A DNA stretch of 64,000 nucleotides from Trichobilharzia regenti (taxonomy: Eukaryota; Platyhelminthes; Trematoda; Strigeidida; Schistosomatidae), in the NCBI GenBank assembly GCA_944472135.2, contig OX235270.1, forward strand, positions 132,351,632 through 132,415,631, given 5' to 3'. A model generated the notes under the pieces. It saw nothing but the letters and a program-made list of their open reading frames with translations, was not told the origin of the DNA and ran no database searches. Positions 38,601 to 42,915 of the stretch are shown one piece after another (position 1 is the stretch's first letter; each line of letters starts with the position of its first letter). A program made the translations under genes and the position numbers.

Positions 38601-39139
38601 TGCTTTTAGTGCTACATGGGGTGTGGCAACTAGGACTGCTGCACATCTGCTCTAAGTTCTACATTGAAACCAGCCAGCCAGTCAGTCACTTTCCATGAAT
38701 CATTGCACTTAGGTATTCCCCAGTACCCCTTAGTCTGAAAGATATTCAAGAAAAATATTCAAATACAGAAACTAAGTACCCCAGCATAGCAGCAAATACA
38801 TGTATCAAACTAATGACACAAAGTACTAACATAATGTTTCACTAAAAGTCTTTATAAATTATGTGAGGCAAAAAACGATGAAAGATAAATTCAAAAATCA
38901 AAGAACTTGCTTCATGCATTTCATTTATTCTGTTTGTATAAAAAAGGATTCTCTCCGAAAGTGTTGTTTTGCCGCTATCAATGTGAGCAGATATACCAAT
39001 ATTACGGATTTTGGACAAATCGGATACATTCTAAAAAAATTTCAACATTTAATAAGTCAATTACGTTGTTAGTAGAGAGGTATCTGAGAACTGTTCGAGA
39101 TGTACGCTGAGAAGACCACGCCTTCCGAAACAGATGCAT
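2850..39139 (-). CDS. GFM1: Mitochondrial elongation factor G1, 12 exons, complete but with a one-base frameshift in exon 8
   Basis: This gene encodes the GTPase that moves tRNAs and mRNA through the mitochondrial ribosome during translation. Exons in order of transcription are 39139-39065, 39030-38911, 35734-35397, 32488-32372, 29749-29688, 25652-25418, 24270-24195, 17019-16778, 14967-14690, 9422-9115, 6162-6002 and 3053-2850. They join in phase with AG acceptors and GT donors, except a GC donor after exon 2. The 2216 bases are one short of 739 codons; the human protein is about 751 residues. Visible motifs are a P-loop [23 protein letters not shown] and GSAL, then the domain IV signature around QSGGAGQYG. 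The N-terminus is Arg-rich and Ser/Thr-rich without acidic residues, as expected for a matrix-targeting peptide. The motif pattern fits EF-G1 rather than the recycling paralogue GFM2. As assembled, exon 8 shifts frame and hits a stop, so either the assembly has a base error or this allele is broken. Confidence 0.94.
3175..3358 (+). repeat. Degraded tRNA-headed SINE copy
   Basis: It aligns by eye to the SINE at 27528-27830: the GAACTCGCCTTGTAA segment matches the tRNA-like head, and GTCCAGTACTCCC followed by a TCTCTAA block matches the tail. The B box and the ribozyme core are not conserved. Confidence 0.5.
3830..4778 (+). mobile_element. RTE-type element, endonuclease C-terminus and linker (family 2, SR2-like)
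   Basis: In shifting frames the plus strand reads [20 protein letters not shown] and [11 protein letters not shown], then [17 protein letters not shown]. This is the end of an AP-endonuclease domain and the linker to the reverse transcriptase. The same region is found at 61626-62253 on the minus strand. Many stops make it a relic. The reverse transcriptase part resumes at 5296 after an AT-rich composite block. Confidence 0.75.
4779..4829. repeat. (AT)n microsatellite
   Basis: About 25 uninterrupted AT units bordering an LTR fragment. Confidence 0.95.
4830..5106 (-). mobile_element. Truncated gypsy-type LTR
   Basis: On the minus strand it matches the LTR at 45090-45401: GGTGAGAGCAGG, CCAATTGGTAGACA, the double TGATTGGTTGTT-type block and CCGTAATAAAAC. 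The last part (U5) is missing, and both ends run into AT repeats, so no target duplication can be read. Confidence 0.8.
5107..5162. repeat. (AT)n microsatellite
   Basis: Second AT tract, directly after the LTR fragment. Confidence 0.95.
5163..5247 (-). mobile_element. 3' end fragment of an RTE element (family 2), inverted
   Basis: It contains AGGGCTTCAGC and the block after it, as at the 3' ends of the family 2 copies at 19847 and 33672. It lies in the opposite orientation to the surrounding plus-strand copy. Confidence 0.7.
5248..5295. repeat. (AT)n microsatellite, palindromic ends
   Basis: Flanked by CATCC on the left and GGATG on the right, so the whole tract is self-complementary. Confidence 0.95.
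5296..5794 (+). mobile_element. RTE-type reverse transcriptase fragment (family 2)
   Basis: It reads in broken frames as [45 protein letters not shown] and a fingers/palm segment. It ends in a (TAA)n tail at about 5780-5794, typical of RTE 3' ends. It completes the copy that begins at 3830. Confidence 0.8.
6002..6162 (-). CDS. GFM1: GFM1 exon 11: domain V
   Basis: This 161-base exon begins after acceptor TAG at 6163-6164 and reads [20 protein letters not shown], then [16 protein letters not shown], the start of domain V. It ends on a codon boundary at donor GTAGGT. Confidence 0.96.
6240..7390. other. Intron 10 sequence, mostly unassigned
   Basis: AT-rich, no credible ORF. A block at about 6550-6790, with a GCGTCAGTGGTCTGATGG start and moderate GC, looks like an old interspersed repeat, but I cannot name it. 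Confidence 0.4.
7391..8465 (-). mobile_element. RTE-type retrotransposon fragment (family 1)
   Basis: The 3' end starts with a GTCTGTCT block at 7391-7417. ORF pieces include [20 protein letters not shown] with [11 protein letters not shown] (7956-7705) and [16 protein letters not shown] (8258-8055). Frameshifts separate them. It is nearly identical to the copy at 18545-19790 over most of its length but shorter at the 5' end. Confidence 0.85.
8466..9114. other. Intron 10 sequence without recognisable features
   Basis: AT-rich, no ORF or repeat motif that I can support. Confidence 0.4.
9115..9422 (-). CDS. GFM1: GFM1 exon 10: domain IV
   Basis: This 308-base exon reads [20 protein letters not shown], the EF-G domain IV signature. 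It continues with [20 protein letters not shown] and the segment [16 protein letters not shown], close to the tip that enters the ribosomal A site. The donor GTGAAT follows GAMKQ plus one base. Confidence 0.97.
9423..10009. other. Intron 9 sequence, unassigned
   Basis: No ORF of interest. Two isolated GGTTAGGGT motifs near 9855 and 9890 are not a telomeric array. Confidence 0.4.
10022..10506 (+). mobile_element. 485-bp retroposon with perfect 12-bp target duplication
   Basis: The block is clearly richer in GC than its surroundings. It ends in AAGTAAAGTAAGTAAGT, a short tandem tail, and is flanked by ATCCTATAACTG at 10010-10021 and again at 10507-10518. Tail plus duplication show insertion by reverse transcription. 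I see no reverse transcriptase and no convincing Pol III boxes. It could be a SINE or a 5'-truncated non-LTR element. Orientation is inferred from the tail. Confidence 0.8.
10519..11857. other. Intron 9 sequence, unassigned
   Basis: AT-rich with a purine-rich AGAAGCAGAAG stretch at about 10936-10960. No ORF or RNA gene is supported. Confidence 0.4.
11858..12150 (+). mobile_element. tRNA-headed SINE with collapsed hammerhead tail
   Basis: The head (GTTCGCCTT...AACC...GGTCCCCGG, then TTGAACCCC) matches the tRNA-like part of the SINE at 27528. The tail has GTACTG and CAGTACTCC, but stem II and the GAAA strand of the ribozyme are deleted. The leading part GTGGGAAGAGGTGACCAG also matches. Confidence 0.7.
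12290..13261 (+). mobile_element. Degraded CR1-like (SR1-like) reverse transcriptase
   Basis: The plus strand shows reverse transcriptase motifs split by stops: [33 protein letters not shown], and KYADNLTV in place of the YADD centre. Distance and order fit a CR1-clade element. The catalytic second Asp is replaced by Asn and many stops are present. Confidence 0.7.
13262..13790 (+). mobile_element. RTE-type element, RT C-terminus to 3' end (family 2)
   Basis: It reads [20 protein letters not shown] and then, in another frame, [12 protein letters not shown] and a tail like the minus-strand copy at 19869-20698. It directly abuts the CR1-like relic, which suggests one inserted into or next to the other. 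Confidence 0.75.
13815..13925 (-). mobile_element. SINE tail with well-kept hammerhead ribozyme fold
   Basis: On the minus strand GTACTG, CCGATGA, a stem II closing with an AAA-containing loop, GAAAC, AGCAGCTGTC and CAGTAC follow in order. This is the hammerhead layout with stem I GTACTG/CAGTAC. The first core strand differs from CUGAUGA at one position. The tRNA-like head is mostly gone. Confidence 0.7.
13962..14010 (-). mobile_element. Short RTE (family 1) fragment
   Basis: The block GCCGGATATCACGT, then GCCAGAGACGGCGTAAACTG is the same as in the family 1 copies at 8120-8160 and 19275-19315. Confidence 0.75.
14280..14480 (+). mobile_element. Possible Penelope-like RT relic
   Basis: One frame reads [20 protein letters not shown], then FLAS, resembling the stretch of Penelope-like reverse transcriptases that precedes a conserved LPFLD-type motif. 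Weak, and no second motif was confirmed. A better Penelope-like relic lies at 17617-18240. Confidence 0.3.
14690..14967 (-). CDS. GFM1: GFM1 exon 9: end of domain II and domain III
   Basis: This 278-base exon opens [16 protein letters not shown] and contains [15 protein letters not shown] and [15 protein letters not shown], the conserved domain III of EF-G, then [14 protein letters not shown]. It ends with two bases of a Glu codon at donor GTAAGT. Confidence 0.97.
14968..15649. other. Intron 8 sequence, unassigned
   Basis: AT-rich, no supported feature. Confidence 0.4.
15650..15990 (-). mobile_element. Very old RTE 3' fragment (family 2)
   Basis: The blocks GAGCTTCAGCGG, CCATGTTACCCTC and CCTTCCGGCCGTCTGATCTT are spaced as in the copies at 19880-20220 and 33715-34040, with heavy substitution. 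Confidence 0.55.
15991..16453. other. Intron 8 sequence, unassigned
   Basis: No supported feature. Confidence 0.4.
16454..16499. repeat. Perfect 19-bp inverted repeat with 8-nt loop
   Basis: TTTGGAGCATTTCGTGATT at 16454-16472 is exactly complementary to 16481-16499, around the loop GTATGTAT. It lies in GFM1 intron 8 and would form a stable hairpin in either transcript. Confidence 0.9.
16500..16777. other. Intron 8 sequence, unassigned
   Basis: No supported feature. Confidence 0.35.
16778..17019 (-). CDS. GFM1: GFM1 exon 8: domain II, with a one-base frameshift
   Basis: The first part reads [20 protein letters not shown] and continues to VYAGDIAAL. After a run of four T on the coding strand (16841-16844) the family sequence continues only in another frame: [13 protein letters not shown], then KEPLAM before the donor GTAAG. 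Without a shift, translation runs to a stop at about 16801. One extra T would restore both the frame and the total codon count. This is either an assembly homopolymer error or a real loss-of-function allele. Confidence 0.93.
17275..17610 (-). mobile_element. Solo gypsy-type LTR with 4-bp target duplication
   Basis: On the minus strand it runs TGTGGTGAGAACAGG to CTTCTGTTGTTACG and matches the 3' LTR at 45090-45401 along its length, including the poly(A)-signal region. CCAG is found on both sides (17271-17274 and 17611-17614). It has no internal region, so it arose by LTR-LTR recombination. Confidence 0.85.
17617..18240 (-). mobile_element. Penelope-like element relic, RT C-terminus and GIY-YIG endonuclease
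   Basis: On the minus strand, across a few stops, it reads [38 protein letters not shown], then [22 protein letters not shown] and [20 protein letters not shown]. The C/CIGETTR...R segment followed by [10 protein letters not shown] is characteristic of the GIY-YIG domain of Penelope-like elements (Perere-10 in schistosomes). The upstream reverse transcriptase is missing. Confidence 0.72.
18241..18544. other. Intron 7 sequence, unassigned
   Basis: AT-rich, no supported feature. Confidence 0.4.
18545..19790 (-). mobile_element. RTE-type retrotransposon fragment, best family 1 C-terminus
   Basis: ORF pieces on the minus strand are the palm with [19 protein letters not shown] and [13 protein letters not shown] (19745-19464), [20 protein letters not shown] with [16 protein letters not shown] (19410-19159), and [20 protein letters not shown] with [11 protein letters not shown] and [18 protein letters not shown] (19112-18861). 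Endonuclease and RT fingers are absent, so it is 5'-truncated. The 3' region ends with GTCTGTCTGTTTTCGAC. Confidence 0.88.
19847..21070 (-). mobile_element. RTE-type retrotransposon fragment (family 2, SR2-like)
   Basis: The copy ends in an ATT repeat at 19847-19864 on its 3' side. Minus-strand ORF pieces carry [20 protein letters not shown] and [18 protein letters not shown] (21068-20685), [13 protein letters not shown] with a poly-Gln run (20698-20165), and [16 protein letters not shown] (20231-19869). The catalytic box is FADD. Frameshifts break it. Confidence 0.87.
21075..22145 (-). mobile_element. RTE-type retrotransposon fragment (third family)
   Basis: The minus-strand ORF at 22112-21750 reads [34 protein letters not shown] and [19 protein letters not shown]. 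It is related to family 1 but clearly distinct in sequence and with a higher GC content. It is 5'-truncated just after the YADD position. The 3' part is untranslated and ends in a TTATT-rich tract. Confidence 0.8.
22150..22744. other. Intron 7 sequence with one tRNA-like block
   Basis: On the minus strand at about 22600-22540 there is GACTCGTCTTTCACC followed by GGGTTTGAATCCCG, a good B box. It may be the head of another SINE. The folds needed for a tRNA gene are not convincing. Confidence 0.35.
22745..23935 (-). mobile_element. Degraded RTE copy (family 1)
   Basis: The blocks match the family 1 3' half in order: 3' untranslated region, [19 protein letters not shown] (23370-23113), GGATATCACGTC, and the region of the catalytic box. 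A GA microsatellite lies inside at 22944-22979. Confidence 0.75.
22944..22979. repeat. (GA)n microsatellite
   Basis: About 18 GA units within the RTE 3' region. Confidence 0.95.
24195..24270 (-). CDS. GFM1: GFM1 exon 7: start of domain II
   Basis: This 76-base exon reads from [10 protein letters not shown] to [11 protein letters not shown], the start of the domain II beta barrel. It ends on a codon boundary at donor GTTAGT. Exon 8 continues with [15 protein letters not shown]. Confidence 0.92.
24271..24717. other. Intron 6 sequence, unassigned
   Basis: Contains an 88-codon open frame on the plus strand with no recognisable domain. I do not call it a gene. Confidence 0.35.
24718..25365 (-). 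mobile_element. RTE 3' fragment (family 1)
   Basis: It covers the 3' untranslated part and the end of the reverse transcriptase: [20 protein letters not shown] with [20 protein letters not shown] (25302-25096). It closely matches the 3' end of the plus-strand copy at 38003-38340. Confidence 0.82.
25418..25652 (-). CDS. GFM1: GFM1 exon 6: G5 motif and end of the G domain
   Basis: This 235-base exon starts [13 protein letters not shown] and includes [19 protein letters not shown] (G5 GSAL) and DYLPNPGEV, which closes the G domain. The donor GTAAGT follows two bases of a Gly codon. Confidence 0.96.
25653..27394. other. Intron 5 sequence, mostly unassigned
   Basis: At about 26100-26150 two GTTATGTACT-CGTCG blocks repeat each other and could belong to an LTR, but I found no matching end. 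A long CT tract follows at 26611. No ORF is supported. Confidence 0.4.
26611..26669. repeat. (CT)n microsatellite
   Basis: About 29 CT units with one CCT interruption, preceded by a short CA tract near 26575. Confidence 0.95.
27395..27527 (-). mobile_element. SINE copy, inverted partner: tRNA-like B box and hammerhead tail
   Basis: On the minus strand it has GTAACCAGAAGGTCC, the palindromic B box GGGTTCGAACCC (27502-27513), GTGCGTACTG, TTTAAGA, a stem II, GACGAAAC, AACTGTC and CAGTACTCCC. The GTTCGAA box is perfect. The first ribozyme strand is changed. It forms an inverted pair with the next copy. Confidence 0.78.
27528..27835 (+). mobile_element. SINE copy with tRNA-like head and hammerhead-type tail
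   Basis: The head carries an anticodon-arm-like segment CGCCTTGTAACCAGAGG and the B box GCGTTCGAACCCC (27709-27720), closest in look to a threonine tRNA with a TGT anticodon. The tail has stem I GTACTG (27730-27735) and CAGTAC (27770-27775), GAAA (27758-27761), a three-pair stem III CAG/CTG and the cleavage context GTC. The CUGAUGA strand reads TTTAAGA, so this copy is probably inactive. The length is about 300 bp. Confidence 0.8.
27865..29270 (-). mobile_element. RTE-type retrotransposon fragment, RT fingers to C-terminus (family 1)
   Basis: The minus-strand ORF at 29062-28670 encodes the RT fingers and palm: [38 protein letters not shown], then [19 protein letters not shown]. The downstream palm and thumb are broken by frameshifts. 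The part from about 28080 to 29270 is almost the reverse complement of 36849-38045. Confidence 0.87.
29271..29687. other. Intron 5 sequence, unassigned
   Basis: Contains short open frames only; nothing recognised. Confidence 0.4.
29688..29749 (-). CDS. GFM1: GFM1 exon 5: short G domain exon
   Basis: This 62-base exon reads [20 protein letters not shown] between an AG acceptor and a GTAAG donor. Both phases fit the neighbouring exons: it completes a Gly codon and leaves one base of a Glu codon. The helix corresponds to the segment before the G5 region. Confidence 0.9.
30092..30353. mobile_element. Fold-back element with about 112-bp arms
   Basis: 30092-30204 and 30242-30353 are inverted copies of each other with few mismatches, starting GACATTTGTAAAA and passing through AATCTCAGCGAAATTGAAATG. 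The loop is under 40 bp. A partial copy of the central part is at 42778-42838, so this is a repeat family. No ORF is present. It may be a MITE or a fold-back product. Confidence 0.75.
30354..31381. other. Intron 4 sequence, unassigned
   Basis: AT-rich, no supported feature. Confidence 0.4.
31382..31447 (+). ncRNA. Relic Sm-alpha-type hammerhead ribozyme
   Basis: The order GCAGGCACATCT, GATGACGAG, TCCCCAAAATAGGAC, GGAA, TGTGCATC and CTGGATTCCACTGC matches the arrangement of the known schistosome Sm-alpha hammerhead. Stem I is formed by GCAGG and its partner CACTGC with the usual internal bulges. Both core strands carry substitutions (ATGACGA for CUGAUGA, GGAA for GAAA), so self-cleavage is unlikely. 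No clear tRNA-like head was found upstream. Confidence 0.72.
31448..32036. other. Intron 4 sequence, unassigned
   Basis: No supported feature. Confidence 0.4.
32037..32305 (+). mobile_element. RTE 3' untranslated fragment (family 1)
   Basis: It is the reverse complement of the 3' region of the copies at 7391 and 18545: GGCTCAAAATCGTTCTCA, GGAGATCATAAGTC-type blocks, GTGTGGCGACTTGAAC, ending ATGTCGAAAACAGACAGACAG. It has no coding part. Confidence 0.82.
32372..32488 (-). CDS. GFM1: GFM1 exon 4: G domain insert
   Basis: This exon has 117 bases. It opens by completing Arg and reading [14 protein letters not shown], then [18 protein letters not shown]. These match the part of EF-G1 that follows NKLD. 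It was too short and too interrupted to stand out as an ORF and was found by reading the phase on from exon 3. Confidence 0.92.
32720..33190 (+). mobile_element. Degraded RTE 3' fragment (family 1)
   Basis: It shows remnants of GGTGGCTAAGACACGAGTTA and GCGGTATTAGCTGAC, then the 3' untranslated block ending TTGAACTGCTGAAATT...GTTGAAAGCCAGTC. Strongly decayed. Confidence 0.65.
33191..33671. other. Intron 3 sequence, unassigned
   Basis: Very AT-rich, no supported feature. Confidence 0.4.
33672..35110 (-). mobile_element. RTE-type retrotransposon fragment (family 2, SR2-like)
   Basis: The 3' end has the ATT tail at 33672. Minus-strand pieces read [20 protein letters not shown] and [19 protein letters not shown], then [13 protein letters not shown] (35020-34775); DDLCLMSHN and [15 protein letters not shown] (34522-34268). 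The order is RT fingers, palm, then 3' end, with frameshifts and a deletion around the catalytic box. Confidence 0.85.
35397..35734 (-). CDS. GFM1: GFM1 exon 3: G2, G3 and G4 motifs
   Basis: This 338-base exon encodes the core of the G domain. It shows switch [10 protein letters not shown]3 IDTPGHVDF, the conserved stretch [16 protein letters not shown], and G4 INKLD. The acceptor is at 35735-35736. The donor GTAATC leaves two bases of an Arg codon that is completed in exon 4. Confidence 0.97.
35735..38910 (-). other. GFM1 intron 2 with GC-AG boundaries
   Basis: The donor reads GAA followed by GCAAGT, and the acceptor is the CTAG at 35735-35738. No GT at the junction keeps the family sequence in frame. 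The intron is filled by an RTE copy in the opposite orientation. Confidence 0.8.
35990..38690 (+). mobile_element. Longest RTE copy: endonuclease end, RT and 3' end (family 1)
   Basis: The plus strand carries the C-terminus of the AP-endonuclease ([20 protein letters not shown], then [16 protein letters not shown], about 36115-36290), a linker ORF (36388-36699), the RT fingers and palm (37069-37461: [53 protein letters not shown]), the palm with GVRQGCP after a shift, and the 3' end with [20 protein letters not shown] (about 38220-38310). Frameshifts and stops are frequent. It fills GFM1 intron 2 antisense to the gene. Confidence 0.87.
38911..39030 (-). CDS. GFM1: GFM1 exon 2: P-loop (G1) of the GTPase domain
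   Basis: This exon has 40 codons, including [19 protein letters not shown], the G1 nucleotide-binding loop of translational GTPases, and ending NEMHE. It follows a 34-nt intron and ends at GAA followed by GCAAGT, a GC-type donor. The next exon starts with [10 protein letters not shown], which continues the family sequence directly in phase 0. Confidence 0.93.
39031..39064 (-). other. GFM1 intron 1, 34-nt micro-intron
   Basis: This intron runs from GTAATT to a T-rich tract ending TTTTTTTAG. It is phase 0 and carries no repeat. Very short introns near the 5' end of genes are known in schistosomes. Confidence 0.85.
39065..39139 (-). CDS. GFM1: GFM1 exon 1: start codon and mitochondrial targeting peptide
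   Basis: This exon has 25 codons beginning [12 protein letters not shown] and ending RYLSTNN. It has several Arg/Lys residues, many Ser/Thr and no Asp/Glu, the composition of a mitochondrial presequence. It ends in phase 0 at a GT donor. The ATG at 39139 is the natural start because it opens this peptide; an in-frame upstream ATG at 39187 would add a non-basic leader and is less likely. Confidence 0.88.
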
Positions 39140-39884
39140 CTTACTGACCTTGAATTCAATTGACGCACTACTCTGTGTCAACCCCACTCAGACCTTTCGT
39201 TGAATACAGATGAGTACAAGAGTTGGATAATCCTACTGAATAAGGTCTTATGGCTGAAATTTGCCTGTCACGTACAAGGTCATTGGTGGAGTGAGACGCT
39301 CAAAAGTTATTTTCGTCCATGTTAGTCGGTCACGTTGGATTGCAGTTCCGTAGACGTTCGTTTACGCACTGGTTTTTAAGTTTATCCTGCATTTATTCAC
39401 AACTTATCTTACGCCTATCACTCTTCAATGCGTCGACTGACAGAGTGGTCACAACTTTTCTGGGAATCATAACTTACCGAAAGGGATAAAGATAACTCAG
39501 GCATTTAGCCATTCGGATGCAGCTTCGAATTTATTGATGAACACATGAAGGCTATGCACTGATGTTAATCCTTTTCAAGTAAGCTTTTGTGTTTGCTTGA
39601 ATACCTCTTGAACGAGTTAACTAGGGGCGCTGACGCCACCATTTTAACTAAGAGACGAATTATTGGGTTTCGTGGATAATACACAAACTCGAATATCTGT
39701 AGGTGATAACAGATAAGTGGGCCAAAAGGGCACAGAAGACAAAACTCTAGGTGGATGTAATAATAATAATATATTCTCATTTTGTACATGAGGGACGCCA
39801 GTTTACAGGCATCATCAATATGATAAATTACATATACGATTAGCAATCATACTTAATAATAATGTTTTAATAAAATACACATTT
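39140..39884. other. Upstream flank of GFM1
   Basis: The start codon of GFM1 is at 39139 and transcription runs to lower positions, so this flank should hold its promoter and 5' leader. I see no TATA element or spliced-leader acceptor that I would defend. A 93-codon open frame on the minus strand at 39846-39565 ends in KRYSSKHKSLLEKD and is not recognised. Confidence 0.4.
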
Positions 39885-42665
39885 TTTCCTACCTGTGTAG
39901 GACACATCAAATGTACAGGCATGGATAAGCATTATTTAAATTTCATAAATTTGGTTTATAGTTAAGTTACATGGTTGCTGACGTTTCTGTCTTTGATTTG
40001 TGGGAACAATATGATAACCAATCATTCAATGGAGCACATCATGAAATATAGGAATATTGACTTCGCATTAAAAAAAAACCCAAGTATGTTTTGGATGGAT
40101 TACAAATACTTGGAAAAAAATAAAGCTTGAAGTAATTCCGAATCTCATTTTTGATTTATATCCAAATTGGGTAATAAGAAAGCTATTTTTACAGATACGA
40201 TCAGTTATGTTATAAGTTACAATCGTGACGTTGTATTACAAATTGATACTTTTCCATTGGTATAAGAGTATATTCCACAAATGTAATCCAGGTTGCGTCG
40301 TGGGGAAAGTTAATTCGTTATTAACTAGGCAACTGAAAGATACGGGACCAATAATGTTTGCAGATCATTTGTCATTGTAAATGGTCAAATATCCACATTA
40401 TTCATTCTCATTCAAAAAGTCAAATGGAAGCTGAAATGGTGAGAGAAAAAAGAAGACAAACAACAGCAACGCAAAAGAAAGCAAGAGGAGTCCTTAAGGA
40501 GTGATTAATAAATATATACTTATATATTCTGTCTAGTAACTATGGTTGTTTTTGTTCACTAACTAACTAGTCCCGTTATGCTAACTTTTATATTATGTGT
40601 GAACTAATATTACTGTCCTGTGTAGAAATGTTTATCATCTAGTTCCAATAATATTAAAATTTATAATTGTAGTTTGTTGTAACTACACGTTTAAAGAACT
40701 TAAAATATCTATGTAGGGTGAAAAAGAAGGTGTAAGAGTCAGGCGCAAAAGTGCATTGTCATCTTTGAGCAGTCTGGTGACTGAGGAGATGAACACTGGA
40801 AGTGTGTTTGCATCGCGCACATTAGCTGGTAGTCTATTCCAAATGACTGAAAACTTATTTAAGAAGAAGTTGTACCGCACGTAAGTCTGACAGTGCTCTA
40901 TAGCAGCTAGGTTGTGATGATTTCTAAGATTGTAACTGATGACAGTGGTAGGTTTAGTTATTGGCTCGGAGGAATGCAAGAGAAGATTAGTTAGCTTATA
41001 GTAAAAGATAAGGTTTAGCTTAAGGCGTCTTTTCCAGAGGGGTTCTAATCTTAGTCTTTCGCATCGCTCATGGTATTCCAGACCACTTTCTAAACCAAGA
41101 GTTCTTGAGGTAAACTGCCGTTGCACTCCCTCTAATTTAAGCTTGTCATTTTGTCTGAGTCCGCTAAGAATAAACGGGCAGTATTCTAAGATAGGTCGGA
41201 CACATACTTTGTATAATAAAACCCTAGTTTCACAACAAAAGAAATTGCGTGTTATGCATCCTATCAGCCTTCGTGCTTTACGTCTGGCATAATCAGTCTG
41301 TTCAGCGAACGTTAGGTTACTAGAGTATCTAATACCGAGATCTACGACTGAGTTGAGCTTAGCTAGTTTTCGCCCATTTATTTCAAGAGTTAGATCAAGG
41401 TTACTGTTGCCGATACAAATCCAGCCGCATTTGTCAATGTTAAAGTTTAGACAGGATTCAGCACACCATTGCGAGACTACTTAGTTCAAGATGTATTTTA
41501 GTAACCATATCGCTTAATTCATGAGTGTAGCAGGAGTAGACGACTTTGAGGTCGTCAGCATATAGGAATGGTTTACCTGAGGTGAAGCACTTGCAAATGC
41601 TGTTAATGTAAACTGTGAATAAAAGTGGACCTAGGACACTACCTTGCACGACCCCACTTGAGATCTGCCTAGGATGAGACAATACAGATCCAACTTTGGT
41701 TATTTGTACCCTGTTGCTTAGAAATGATTTTAACCAGTTCAGTAATGGGTTGCGAATTCCACAAGAGTACAGCTTCTCAAAGAGAATACTGTGAGATACC
41801 ATGTCAAATGCCCTAGATATATCGAAGTAGAAAACAACGACTAGCTTACGTGCTTCGCGACTACTAGTGATGCAGTTGAAAAAGTCGAAGTGGCAAGTAA
41901 CGCAGGATCTATTTTTGAGAAATCCGTGTTGAGACCTTGTAACAAGATCTTCCCTAATTAGGTAGTCTGACAATTGATCTTTTACAACTTTCTCCATGAT
42001 TCGTGAGATAACTGGGGTTATATTTATGGGTCTGTAATTGCGGACGTTTGCCCTATCACCAGATTTGTAATGTGGAATTATGAAGCTAGTTTTCCACTCA
42101 CTAGGGTAAGTGCCAGTGTCCATAGATATTGAGAAGAATTTAAGAAGTAACAAGGGTATATCACACCCACTGTTTTTGAAAATTATCGAAGCGAGGCCAT
42201 CCGGTCCCGTACTAGTGGAAGGTTTAAGGCTTTTAATTGCTTGTACTATTAGTTGATTAGTGAACACAATGCTTTCAAGGGAAGAGCTAGTAAGGGGGGC
42301 GGTTTCACCAGGCATATGTGTTTCTAAACTAAAGTTTGCAAACCAATCACTGAAAAGTTCACAGATAGTGGCAGGTTCATTGTAGATTACTTTGTCGTGA
42401 AGTAAGTAGGGGATTTCCCTCGCCGACTGCATTCGTTTTTTAAGAAGTGCCGTTAAGTTATAAACTTTGGAGGTACTTTCAAGTGCCGTTAACTCTTCGT
42501 CGAGGTCCTTTTGAGAGCGTAGGCGCTTGATAGATTCAAGAGACTCGTGGATTGAGGGCAATAGTGATATATGCTTAGTGGAATAATACTGTTTCTTCAG
42601 CTTCCTTGACTTATTGCGGACAGAGGTGATAGGGATGCCTGACCAACAGCGAACACTAATTACTG
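39885..42665 (-). mobile_element. CR1/Jockey-type non-LTR element, ORF2 RT half and 3' end
   Basis: The RT is encoded at 42561-41458 with STGPDGLASIIFKNS, WKTSFIIPHYKSGDRANVRN, HGFLKNRSC, VVFYFDISRAFDMVSH, SSGVVQGSVLGPLLF and the catalytic LYADDLKVVYS. A single-base shift near 41462 separates it from NIDKCGWICIG and the C-terminal region ending at 40683 (ERLRLEPLWKRRLKLNLI). The endonuclease and ORF1 are missing. The 3' untranslated region (40682-39885) matches that of the element at 49289-55332, so both belong to one group. Confidence 0.88.
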
Positions 42666-42738
42666 TCAGTAGGATAAATCTAAAGTGAGTTAACTCAAGT
42701 CTACTGCAATGAGTACAGAGTGTAGTACACCTACACCT

Positions 42739-42838
42739 TTTGCATCGCTCATGATTTGACCAAGTTCTAAAACAAGAGATGTCCCTTTATATATAAATTT
42801 GTCGTGTTAATATCGATTAATTTCCCTGAAAAAAATCT
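42739..42838. repeat. Fragment join: CR1 tail piece and partial fold-back piece
   Basis: 42739-42775 (TTGCATCGCTCATG...AAACAAGAG) repeats the sequence at about 41058-41102 of the adjacent element. 42778-42838 (TTTATATATAAA...GATTAATTTCCCTGAA) matches the centre of the fold-back repeat at 30210-30262. Confidence 0.55.
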
Positions 42839-42844
42839 GACTAG

Positions 42845-42915
42845 ATTATGTGTAATTTCTATAATAACTTATTCATGACTGTACAATTGGTACGTACCTG
42901 CATTAACAGGAAGAA
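42845..42915 (+). mobile_element. Inverted 3' end fragment of the CR1-type family
   Basis: ACAATTGGTA, then CCTGCATTAACAGGAAGAAATAT is the reverse complement of 49286-49335, the 3' end of the complete element, followed by the same ATT tail. It is opposite in orientation to the neighbouring copy and marks the left edge of the gypsy fragment. Confidence 0.7.

Noticed and set aside
39565..39846. 93-codon minus-strand ORF as exon 1 of GFM1
   Set aside because: GFM1 already has a start and presequence at 39139-39065 joined in phase to the P-loop exon. No domain was seen in this ORF.
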